Made by a program: the position numbers and the translations under genes. A model generated the notes under the pieces. The model did no database searches and was not told the DNA's origin. It worked only from the letters and a program-made list of their open reading frames with translations. DNA of 41,951 nt from Candidatus Faecousia excrementipullorum (lineage in GTDB: Bacteria; Bacillota; Clostridia; Oscillospirales; Oscillospiraceae), in assembly GCA_018712825.1 (NCBI GenBank), contig DVGG01000022.1, positions 1 through 41,951 of the forward strand, given 5' to 3'. Positions within the stretch are counted from its first letter, which is position 1; every line of letters begins with the position of its first letter. This document shows, one piece after another, positions 23,963 through 31,329 of the stretch.

Positions 23963-24861
23963 ACCGCCGCTTCCAGCCTCCCGAATTCCGCCAAAAAGCC
24001 CTTCAGCCGGGCGTACCGCTCCGCCGCCCAGTCCTCCATGGGCTGTCCGTCATAGGGGACCCGGGTCTTGGCCCACAGGGTCCACAGGTAGTCTACATAA
24101 ATCTTGTTGGCAAGAAACCGCCGCTGTTCCTCACCGGTGGGTTTCCGTTGGAGGTAGCTTTCCAGGAGCTGATTGTCCTGGGCCTGGGTGTAGCCTGCCT
24201 CGATGGACACATCCGCCAGATCCCACATGGGGTCGTTCATGCCGGCGTATTCCCAGTCCAGCAGGTACAGCTTGTCCGCCCCCTGCACCCAGTTTTCGCA
24301 CAGGGGGTCGTTGTGGCAGGGTACAGGGGCCGGCTCCGGCAGACTTTGCCGGATGGCTGCCACCGCTTCCTTAATTTCCGGGTAATCGGCGTACATGGGT
24401 ACGCCTTTGTTCTTGATAATCCCCTCGTAGGATTCTGCCATGGAGAACACCTGGAAGGGAACCTTCGTGTCTATGCCGCAGGTATGTACCCGGCGCAGAA
24501 GCTCTGCCGCCTGGGCAATCCGCTCCGGCTCCTGCAGGGCGGCGGCGCACAAAGTCTGGGCTTTGGGGATGTAACGGCTGACCTTCTCGCCCCCGTCTCC
24601 AAAGTACAGAAGGGGCGCATCCACCCCCAGGGAGCAGGCAAGGGTGGTGCTGATTTTCTCATCTGCCCGGCAAATCATGTCCCCGGTGCCCTCCCCGGGA
24701 ATCCGCACCACATAGATTTCCCCGTTTTCCAGGGTGGTTTTGTAGGTGCGGTTGGTCAGTCCTCCCAGCCGCTCCAGCCGGGTATAGTCCTCCACACCCA
24801 AAACCCTTTGCAGAAGCTCCCGAATCCGGGGGATGTCCCGGGTCTCAATCTGTCTTGCCAT
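23953..24861 (-). CDS. Choline/ethanolamine kinase-like phosphotransferase (LicA type)
   Basis: A 302-residue kinase of the APH/choline kinase fold. The catalytic loop is HNDPLCENW (His183 to Asn190, with Asp185) and the metal-binding motif is LLDWEYAGMNDPMWDLAD (starting about 200), characteristic of choline kinases. The N-terminal LGGLTNRTYK is the nucleotide loop. It would phosphorylate choline or a similar alcohol for the cytidylyltransferase encoded just upstream. The LicC stop and this start share one base (TAATG). A LicA role is likely, but the amino alcohol is not proven by sequence. Confidence 0.88.
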   Translation of the reverse strand: MARQIETRDIPRIRELLQRVLGVEDYTRLERLGGLTNRTYKTTLENGEIYVVRIPGEGTGDMICRADEKISTTLACSLGVDAPLLYFGDGGEKVSRYIPKAQTLCAAALQEPERIAQAAELLRRVHTCGIDTKVPFQVFSMAESYEGIIKNKGVPMYADYPEIKEAVAAIRQSLPEPAPVPCHNDPLCENWVQGADKLYLLDWEYAGMNDPMWDLADVSIEAGYTQAQDNQLLESYLQRKPTGEEQRRFLANKIYVDYLWTLWAKTRVPYDGQPMEDWAAERYARLKGFLAEFGRLEAAVCR

Positions 24862-25730
24862 TACCCTTCCCTCACAATTCTTTCCTGATAGTTGTAGTGG
24901 TATTGTCTGCCCTGGCAGCAGAAGGAGAAGCCCTCCGCCGCATTGGTGCTGCCCCGCAGGGCCCGGAGCTTTGTCAGCTCCCTTTCCCCGCAGCCCAGCT
25001 GCGCCGCCGCATCCTTCAAGATGACAGAGCGGCTGTCCTCCCAGTAGGAGGGGTCAAAGACCCGCAGCTCGTCCAGGGTGTCAAACTCAAAGATGGCTCC
25101 GTCGGGGTAGCACCGGCGCTTCATGAAAAGCGTATCCAGATGGTCGGCATAGATGCCCTCCCACAGCTTGTCCCGGGTTTCCGGCAGGTCATATTCCTTT
25201 TCCAGAATGTCCAGGAATTTCCGGGAAAAGTCCTTGTCCCAGAAGGTGTGCCCCAGCATATACCAGGCATCCTTGCCGCCGATTTCCACCCGGGTAATGA
25301 AATCTTCTTCATCCGTGTAGACGCACCACTCCGGGGTCTGCCCCTGGGCGTACACCGTGGCGTAGTAGCTGCCCTCCACCTCCGGTTCAAAGGGGTTGAC
25401 GGTAAAATAGTTGTCGCCGCAGCACACATAGGAGTTGCCCAGTACCTCCCGGGCGGCGTAGATGCTTCCATGGTTGTTCCGCTGGGCATATTGGGAATTT
25501 TCCAGAATATGTACCCCGAATTTTCTTTGCAGGTAGGAGAACTGATCCCCCATGTAGCCTACCACCAGGTAGATGTCCCGGATACCCGCCGCCCGGAGCT
25601 GGGCAATCTGCCGTTCAATGAGAACCTCTCCCCGCACCCGGGTCAGCCCCTTGGGGTGCTCGTAAGACAGGGGGGCAAAGCGGCTGGAAGTTCCGGCCAC
25701 AATCATCACTGCATTGTCTGCCTTTATCAT
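24861..25730 (-). CDS. CTP:phosphocholine cytidylyltransferase-like nucleotidyltransferase (LicC type)
   Basis: A 289-residue protein. The N-terminal nucleotidyltransferase signature is AGTSSRFAPLSYEHPKGL (12-29), with Asp106 in CCGDNYF as metal ligand. The next gene is a LicA-type kinase, so the pair most likely makes CDP-choline (or another CDP-alcohol) for surface decoration. The C-terminal 60 residues are not typical of LicC and may be a small extra domain. GGAGGG precedes the start. First gene of the four-gene operon read from the promoter at 25776-25804. Confidence 0.85.
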   Translation of the reverse strand: MIKADNAVMIVAGTSSRFAPLSYEHPKGLTRVRGEVLIERQIAQLRAAGIRDIYLVVGYMGDQFSYLQRKFGVHILENSQYAQRNNHGSIYAAREVLGNSYVCCGDNYFTVNPFEPEVEGSYYATVYAQGQTPEWCVYTDEEDFITRVEIGGKDAWYMLGHTFWDKDFSRKFLDILEKEYDLPETRDKLWEGIYADHLDTLFMKRRCYPDGAIFEFDTLDELRVFDPSYWEDSRSVILKDAAAQLGCGERELTKLRALRGSTNAAEGFSFCCQGRQYHYNYQERIVREG

Positions 25731-25775
25731 GGTATCCCTCCAAAAAAAGCTGGGTGTTCCACCGGAATTTTGTCA

Positions 25776-25804
25776 ATTATAGCAAAGACCACGCCGTGTG
25801 TCAA
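25776..25804 (-). promoter_or_regulatory. Consensus promoter of the envelope (lic-type) operon
   Basis: On the minus strand, TTGACA (25799-25804) and TATAAT (25776-25781) lie 17 bp apart, with both boxes perfect. Transcription should begin near 25769, about 39 nt before ATG 25730. No operator palindrome is evident. The stretch 25805-26024 on the other side is AT-rich compared with its surroundings and shows no gene or clear promoter. Confidence 0.9.
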
Positions 25805-26024
25805 CTTCAACAAAAGAAAAGGGTAGGAGATTGCGTTTTTTTGACGAAAAACGTCCTGGGGACGGGGAGAGTCGTTAAATTATTCAGATTTGTATTAAAA
25901 AATAAGATGCTTATGGTAAGGTTAGACAAGACGAAGCTTTTGGGCCGGAAAGGCAAGAAGCCAAAAGGAAGATAGGAAGGAAAACCGACGGATTTCGTTG
26001 GAAAAGCAGGAAAGGAGAAATACT

Positions 26025-26177
26025 GTGCAGCACCTGAAAAAGCGAATGCTGGCACTGGTGCTGGTGACGGCGATGGTTCTGGGGCTGGCCCCCGCCTTTG
26101 CCCTCCCGGCCCTGACTTCTGCGGCCTGCCTGGCTGTGGCGGCGGTAAAAATCCGTAAGTTTACCAATCACAGTTGA
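26025..26177 (+). CDS. 50-residue peptide: signal sequence joined to a surface-anchor tail
   Basis: GTG 26025 is preceded by AAAGGAG at the right distance (26011-26017). Residues 1-26 form a typical signal peptide (KKR, a hydrophobic core LALVLVTAMVLGLAP, then AFA as cleavage site). The remaining 24 residues contain TSAACLAVAAVKIRK, which matches TSAACLSVTAVELRK in the membrane tail of the GH29 protein and the tails of the GH20 and GH2 proteins. The sorting-like motif and Pro/Thr linker are absent. It may be the remnant of a surface protein after an internal deletion, or a genuine small secreted or membrane peptide. A hairpin at 26192-26234 could end its transcript. Confidence 0.6.
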   Translation: MQHLKKRMLALVLVTAMVLGLAPAFALPALTSAACLAVAAVKIRKFTNHS

Positions 26178-26191
26178 TCCATAATCTGACA

Positions 26192-26240
26192 GCCCTCCGG
26201 AGGATATTGGGAAACCAATTCCCCTCCGGGGGGCACTTTT
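26192..26240 (+). terminator. Terminator-like hairpin after the 50-residue ORF
   Basis: A long imperfect stem, GCCCTCCGG with AGGATATTGG on the left and CCAATTCCCCT with CCGGGGGGC on the right, closes on a GAAA loop (26211-26214) and is followed by ACTTTTA. The T-run is short, so it may be a weak terminator. It begins 14 bp after the stop of the small ORF. From here to the promoter at 26349 I see nothing else. Confidence 0.5.
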
Positions 26241-26348
26241 ATGCAGGGGGAAAGACCCTACGGGAAAAATCTCAGAAAAAATTTGCTTTTCCCAGACTTC
26301 CTATGCAAAATGCACAATTTTTCAGGAAATCTTTGGAGGGACTGTAAG

Positions 26349-26377
26349 TAGACAGGGAAAGGCCGGTTTGGTAGAAT
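26349..26377 (+). promoter_or_regulatory. Probable promoter of the glycosidase locus
   Basis: TAGACA (26349-26354) and TAGAAT (26372-26377) are 17 bp apart; each box matches consensus at five of six positions. It is the best promoter-like pair in the 446 bp before the GH20 gene. The predicted start near 26384 leaves an untranslated leader of about 240 nt. Confidence 0.6.
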
Positions 26378-26383
26378 ATGGAT

Positions 26384-26623
26384 GGAATATAAAAATCAGG
26401 CGCAGTGGCCGCAGGCAAAATCCCGGAATCAGGAAATGCATCGGCTCGTGGGATGTTACTGTTCAATCAGGCATGACCATGTGTGCTGCAGCTTCCGTGG
26501 CAGGCGGGATGGTACGGCCTTTGTCCATGGGGGCGGCGGCAGCATGGTTTTTATTTTCCGCAGATTCCCATGCTGGGGAAAAACCGCAAAGATCCAAAAT
26601 ATTTGAATCAAGAGGTGTGAAAC
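26384..26623 (+). other. Long 5' leader of the GH20 gene
   Basis: About 240 nt between the predicted start of transcription and ATG 26624. I recognise no riboswitch class in it. It contains GC-rich segments (around 26500-26550) that could fold, and an open frame at 26382-26606 without a ribosome site. Leader-mediated control is possible but unproven. Confidence 0.4.
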
Positions 26624-29600
26624 ATGAGAAACAGGAAAATCCAATGGCTGGCAGCCCTGCTGGCCCTGGTGCTGCTGGCAGGCCTGCCCTTTGCCGCTTC
26701 CGCTGTGCAGCCCAAGGCCGGGGACACCAATCTGGCCCGATTGGATGGGGTGGTGGCCACCGCCTCCAACTCCGAGGCGGGCACCAGCTTCACAGCGGAC
26801 AAGGCCAGAGACGGCAACACAACCGACAAGGCTTCCCGTTGGGCAACCGACGCCAACGCAAGCAAGCCGGAGCGTTGGCTTCAGTACGACCTGGGCAATG
26901 CGTATACCATCCGCAGCTTCCAGATTTACTGGGAAGTGGCCAACGCCACCGCCTATACCATCGAGACCTCCCAGGACGGTCAGGTCTGGACAGCCCGGGT
27001 GACGGAAACGGAGAAGCCCTCCCAGCTGCATATGACCTATACTCTGGATGAGGCGGTTCAGGCTCGGTATGTGCGTCTGCGGGTGACGGACTATGAAACC
27101 GCCGTGGCAGGTGCCAGCTGGTTCAATGTGTCTGTCTACGAATTTGAGGTGTACGGCAGTGAGGAGGCCGTACCCACCATCGGCAATCTGGCCCGGCTGA
27201 ACGGGGTGGTTGCCACCGCCTCCGACACGGAGACGGATCAGTTCCCTCCCTCCGCCACCATCGACGGAGACTACAGCGAGACCTCCCGGTGGGGCACCAA
27301 CAATGACGGAAAGGGCACCACCGAGCGGTGGCTCCAGCTGAATCTGGGCCAGGAGCGTACCATCACCGGCTTCAAGGTGTTCTGGGAAAAGACCAACATC
27401 CAGGACTATGTGATTGAGACCTCCTCCGACGGCAGCGGCTGGACGGAGCAGGTGAGCGTTACCGGCGCGGAAAGCAAGCTGGAGTCGGAGCATACCCTGG
27501 TAAGCCCCGTGAATGCCCAGTATGTGCGGCTGCGGATTACCAAGTACGGCGAGGCCGTTGCCAGTTGGTATAATGTAGGCGTGCGGGAATTCGAGGTCTA
27601 CGGCCATATGCCGGAAGTGCCGGACGAAGTGGTCACCCTGCCCGAGGGCACCAACATTGCCCGGGAGTCCGGGGTCACGGCCTCTGCCACCAATGTGGAG
27701 AGCGGCACCTCCTTCACCGCCGACAAGGCCAGAGACGGGGACAAGACCAGCAGGAACTCCCGCTGGGCCACCAATCAGAATGTGAAGAACCCCACCATCA
27801 CCTACAACTTAGGCGCGAAATATATGGTGGGCAGCGTGGTTCTCTACTGGGAGAACAACAACGCCGACAAGTGGCACGTCCAGACCTCTCTGGATGGGCA
27901 GGACTGGACGACCCAGAAAACCTATGAGGGCAAGCTCACCCCCGCCACCGCCCCCATCCAGACGGTAAACTTTGACGCGCCGGTGGAAGCCCGGTATGTC
28001 CGGGTGTGGGTGGAAAGCTACTCCAGCGACTTCTGGAACAATGTGGCGCTGTATGAGTTTGAAGTGTATCAGGAGGAATCCGAGATTGTGGTGACCCCGG
28101 CGCTGACCGCGGCGGAACTGGCCCAGAGCGCCGTGGTGGAGAACGGCAAGGTGGTCATCAAGGGTGAAGTGCCCGCCAAGTACGACATGGAGTGGGGCTG
28201 CAACTTTGAGCAGGTAGTGGGCGCCGACGGCACCATTTACACCCCCCTGGTGGATACCAAGGTGGAAATCTCCGTGACCGTGTGGGAGAAGGCCGATGTG
28301 ACCAACAAAGGCTCTGCCACCGTGGAGCTGACCATCCCCGGCGAAAAGTCTGCCAACGAAGGCAACGACAAGCCTGTGGTGGTGCCGGAGCTGGCCCAGT
28401 GGTATTCCTCTGCTGAGCAGCAGGGCAAGACCTTCCGCCTCACCCCCAACAGCCGCATTGTGGCAGAGGGCGACTTCCTGTCCGTTGCCCAGGAGCTCCA
28501 GGCGGATATTGCCGACCTGTTCGGCCTGAACCTTTCCATCGTGGAGAGCGGCGCCCAGGCCGGGGACATTGTCCTGGCCTACCACAATGACGGCGGCTTC
28601 GACAAGGAAACCTATAACATGGTGGTTACGGATCAGGTGGTCATCGGGGCCAACGATTCCGTGGGCAGCTACTGGGGCACCCGCTCCGTCCTGCAAATCC
28701 TGAAGCTGAGCGGGGATTGCACCATCCCCCAGGGTACCGCCCGGGACTATCCCGAGTTCCAGAACCGGGGCTTTATGCTGGATGTGGGCCGGAAGCCCAC
28801 CTCTATGGAGACCCTGCGCAATATCGTGAAGAACATGGCCTGGTACAAGATGAACAGCTTCCATGTCCACCTGAGCGATAACCTGATTTTCATGGAGGAC
28901 TATGTGGCTGCCGGCAAGGAAGACGAGGCCTGGAACTCCTACCAGGGCTTCCGTCTGGAGTCTGACAAGGAAGGCCTGACCTCCAGGGACTACTACTACA
29001 CCAAAGAAGAGTTTAAGTCCTTCATGCAGGACGCCCGGGCTTTGGGTGTGGACATCATTCCCGAAATCGATGTGCCGGCCCACGCTCTGTCCATTACCCA
29101 CTATATCAAGTACACCCTGAACCGCCCTGACCTGGTTCTGGAAAAGAAGGGCGGCAACCGTCCCTGGTTCGACCATGTGGACATCAGCAAGCCCGAGGCT
29201 GTGGACATTATCAAGAGCATTTTCGACGAGTACATCGAAGCGGGCATCTATGACGAGAACACCATCGTTCACATCGGCGCCGACGAGTTCTATGACAGTC
29301 ATCCTGCGTACCGGGCGTTCCTGAAGGAAATGATTGACTATATCGTCAACAAGAAGGACCGCCAGGTGCGGGTATGGGGCAGCCTGTCCCAGATGAGCGG
29401 CGGCGAAGGCTCCCCCTTCACCGCGGCCGATGTCCAGGGGGCCCAGATGAACATCTGGAACACCGGCTGGGCCAATCCCCAGGCCATGTTCAACCTGGGC
29501 TTCCAGCTGGTCAATACCATTGACGGCTATTTGTATATGGTACCCAGCGGCAACGGCTCCACGGGCGGCTATGGGGACTACCTGAACGCCCAGAGCCTGT

Positions 29601-31162
29601 ATAACAGCTGGCAGCCGGAGAACATGGGCGGCACCTGGATTCCCAGCGGCTCCTCCCAGATGCTGGGCGCCTGCTACGCCATTTGGCAAGACAACATCGA
29701 CACCCGGGCCGCCGGTATCAACGAGACCGACACCTTCGACCGGTTTATGAGCGCGCTGCCTTACCTGAGCGTGAAGATGTGGGGCATGGGCGGCGACGGC
29801 CTGGACCGCACCTATGCCCAGACCCAGGAGAGCGTGGCAGTCCTTTCCACCGCTCCCAACACCAACCCCTATCACAAGGTATCCCTGAAGGAAGGCACCC
29901 AGGCTTATGCCCAGTATCCCTTCACCAATGAGACGGACTACTCCGGCAATGACCGGAACCTGACCCTCACCGGCGCCACCCTGGAAAACGGTGCCCTGGT
30001 GCTGGCAGGGGGCGAAAGCTATGCCGCCACCGGCCTGGATGTGCTGGGCCCCAATAGCTCCGTGACCCTGCGGGTATACAAGGACGGAAGCCATGCCGAC
30101 GAAGAGCAGATTCTTCTGGAGGCAGATGCTGCCTACGGCGAGCACGTGGTGAAGGCCATCCCTGCCGGAGACGGCAAGTGGAAGCTGGGCTTTGCCAGAG
30201 AGCTTTACCAGTATGTGTTCGACTATGAGCTGCCCCACGACGAGTGGGTGGAGCTGACCATCACCAACGAGGGAAGCCGTACCTACCTGGTGGTGGACGG
30301 ACAGAAGATTGCTGCCGTTGGCTCCTTCCTGCCGGATGAGAACGCCACTACCCAGTTTATGGGCAAGACCGGCATCCAGCACTCCTCCTTTGATATTCCC
30401 GTGGCCCGCATCGGCGGCGAGGACAGCGCCTTCTACGGCAAGGTAGACAGCTTCCTCTGCCACGCCAATGGCGTGACCCCTGTGGAGAAGCACCTGGTGA
30501 CCTTCGATTCTCAGGGCGGCACCGCCGTGGAGAGCCTGCTGGTCACCTCCGGCGAGACCCTGACACAGCCTGCCGACCCGGAGCGCACCGGTTATATCTT
30601 CCGGGGCTGGTACACCGATGAGGCCTGCACCGAGGCTTATGACTTTGCGGCCGCTGTGACGGCAGATCTGACTCTCTATGCCAAGTGGGAGGCGGTTCAC
30701 ACCCACACCGTCACCCTGGTGGAGGGGAAGGCTCCCACCTGCACCCAGCCCGGCACCAAGGCCTATTATGTGTGCGAATGCGGTGCCGCCTTCGAGGACG
30801 AGGCTATGACCAAGCCCATCGCCGACCTGGATACCTGGAAGGTGATCCCTGCCAAGGGTCATAACTTCGAAAACGGTGTTTGCACCGTCTGCGGTGAGAA
30901 GGACCCGGATTACACCGAGCCCACCGAGCCCACCGATCCCAGTGAGCCCACCAACCCCACGGATCCCAGTGAGCCCACCAAGCCCACGGATCCCAGTGAG
31001 CCTACCAAGCCCACGGAAACCACCAAGCCTGCCACCGACCCGGAGGGCCCGGACCAGACCGGCGAGCTGGCCAGTCCCTTCCTGCTGATGGCGCTGCTTC
31101 TCACCTCCGCCGCCTGTGTGGCCGTGATGTGGGTGCGGCTCCGGAAGGAAAAGGCGAACTAA
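26624..31162 (+). CDS. Secreted, surface-anchored GH20 beta-N-acetylhexosaminidase / lacto-N-biosidase-like
   Basis: A 1512-residue exoenzyme. Order: signal peptide (1-27); three F5/8 type C (CBM32-like) domains (about 33-178, 187-327, 342-483), the first and third very alike; an Ig-like stretch (490-573); GH20 N-domain (588-705); GH20 barrel (706-1060) with catalytic Asp887-Glu888 in HIGADEF; a LamG-like domain (1090-1285); an InlB-type repeat (1290-1356); a Cys-containing segment (1357-1430); a PT-rich linker; QTGE (1478-1481); membrane helix and basic tail. GH20 enzymes remove terminal GlcNAc/GalNAc or lacto-N-biose; the architecture and neighbours favour mucin or milk glycans, but exact specificity is open. 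AGAGGTG precedes ATG 26624. First of three aligned glycosidase genes. Confidence 0.93.
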   Translation: MRNRKIQWLAALLALVLLAGLPFAASAVQPKAGDTNLARLDGVVATASNSEAGTSFTADKARDGNTTDKASRWATDANASKPERWLQYDLGNAYTIRSFQIYWEVANATAYTIETSQDGQVWTARVTETEKPSQLHMTYTLDEAVQARYVRLRVTDYETAVAGASWFNVSVYEFEVYGSEEAVPTIGNLARLNGVVATASDTETDQFPPSATIDGDYSETSRWGTNNDGKGTTERWLQLNLGQERTITGFKVFWEKTNIQDYVIETSSDGSGWTEQVSVTGAESKLESEHTLVSPVNAQYVRLRITKYGEAVASWYNVGVREFEVYGHMPEVPDEVVTLPEGTNIARESGVTASATNVESGTSFTADKARDGDKTSRNSRWATNQNVKNPTITYNLGAKYMVGSVVLYWENNNADKWHVQTSLDGQDWTTQKTYEGKLTPATAPIQTVNFDAPVEARYVRVWVESYSSDFWNNVALYEFEVYQEESEIVVTPALTAAELAQSAVVENGKVVIKGEVPAKYDMEWGCNFEQVVGADGTIYTPLVDTKVEISVTVWEKADVTNKGSATVELTIPGEKSANEGNDKPVVVPELAQWYSSAEQQGKTFRLTPNSRIVAEGDFLSVAQELQADIADLFGLNLSIVESGAQAGDIVLAYHNDGGFDKETYNMVVTDQVVIGANDSVGSYWGTRSVLQILKLSGDCTIPQGTARDYPEFQNRGFMLDVGRKPTSMETLRNIVKNMAWYKMNSFHVHLSDNLIFMEDYVAAGKEDEAWNSYQGFRLESDKEGLTSRDYYYTKEEFKSFMQDARALGVDIIPEIDVPAHALSITHYIKYTLNRPDLVLEKKGGNRPWFDHVDISKPEAVDIIKSIFDEYIEAGIYDENTIVHIGADEFYDSHPAYRAFLKEMIDYIVNKKDRQVRVWGSLSQMSGGEGSPFTAADVQGAQMNIWNTGWANPQAMFNLGFQLVNTIDGYLYMVPSGNGSTGGYGDYLNAQSLYNSWQPENMGGTWIPSGSSQMLGACYAIWQDNIDTRAAGINETDTFDRFMSALPYLSVKMWGMGGDGLDRTYAQTQESVAVLSTAPNTNPYHKVSLKEGTQAYAQYPFTNETDYSGNDRNLTLTGATLENGALVLAGGESYAATGLDVLGPNSSVTLRVYKDGSHADEEQILLEADAAYGEHVVKAIPAGDGKWKLGFARELYQYVFDYELPHDEWVELTITNEGSRTYLVVDGQKIAAVGSFLPDENATTQFMGKTGIQHSSFDIPVARIGGEDSAFYGKVDSFLCHANGVTPVEKHLVTFDSQGGTAVESLLVTSGETLTQPADPERTGYIFRGWYTDEACTEAYDFAAAVTADLTLYAKWEAVHTHTVTLVEGKAPTCTQPGTKAYYVCECGAAFEDEAMTKPIADLDTWKVIPAKGHNFENGVCTVCGEKDPDYTEPTEPTDPSEPTNPTDPSEPTKPTDPSEPTKPTETTKPATDPEGPDQTGELASPFLLMALLLTSAACVAVMWVRLRKEKAN
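30916..31038 (+). repeat. PT-rich linker coding repeat (GH20)
   Basis: Tandem, imperfect 9- to 27-bp units encode TEPTDPSEPTNP-like sequence (residues about 1431-1468). The same coding repeats occur in the other two glycosidase genes (34540-34698 and 41376-41545). The linker should span the cell wall; the DNA repeats are prone to slippage and to recombination between genes. Confidence 0.8.
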
Positions 31163-31179
31163 GCAATACAATATTCCAT

Positions 31180-31277
31180 GGGAGATTCCGGCAGCCGGAA
31201 TCTCCCGCCCCCGCAACCCATTCCCACCCAGCCGATGGAGTCTGCCCCTTTGCCAACTGAAAACGGCAAAGGGGCAG
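31180..31277 (+). other. Two strong hairpins in the GH20-GH29 gap
   Basis: The first has a perfect 12-bp stem GGGAGATTCCGG / CCGGAATCTCCC (31180-31191 and 31195-31206). The second has a perfect 13-bp stem CTGCCCCTTTGCC / GGCAAAGGGGCAG (31242-31254 and 31265-31277). Neither is followed by a T-run, so they are unlikely to be simple rho-independent terminators. They may protect or process the mRNA, or set relative expression of the two genes. Confidence 0.7.
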
Positions 31278-31329
31278 TAAGCATAATGGGGGTTTCGCTG
31301 GGTAAAAGCAGAGTATAGGAGGAAAACAA

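Noticed and set aside
25754..25975. A 73-codon plus-strand frame
   Set aside because: It overlaps the promoter of the minus-strand envelope operon, lacks a ribosome site and has no recognisable protein features.
26382..26606. A 74-codon frame in the GH20 leader
   Set aside because: It begins at or before the predicted transcript start, has no ribosome site and shows no protein-like composition; a leader peptide cannot be fully excluded.
30916..31038. Short regular repeats as a possible CRISPR array
   Set aside because: The repeats are in frame and encode a Pro/Thr linker; there are no unique spacers and no cas genes.
27809..31216. A 1135-codon open frame on the minus strand opposite GH20
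   Set aside because: Same artefact as opposite GH2; no ribosome site or recognisable domain.
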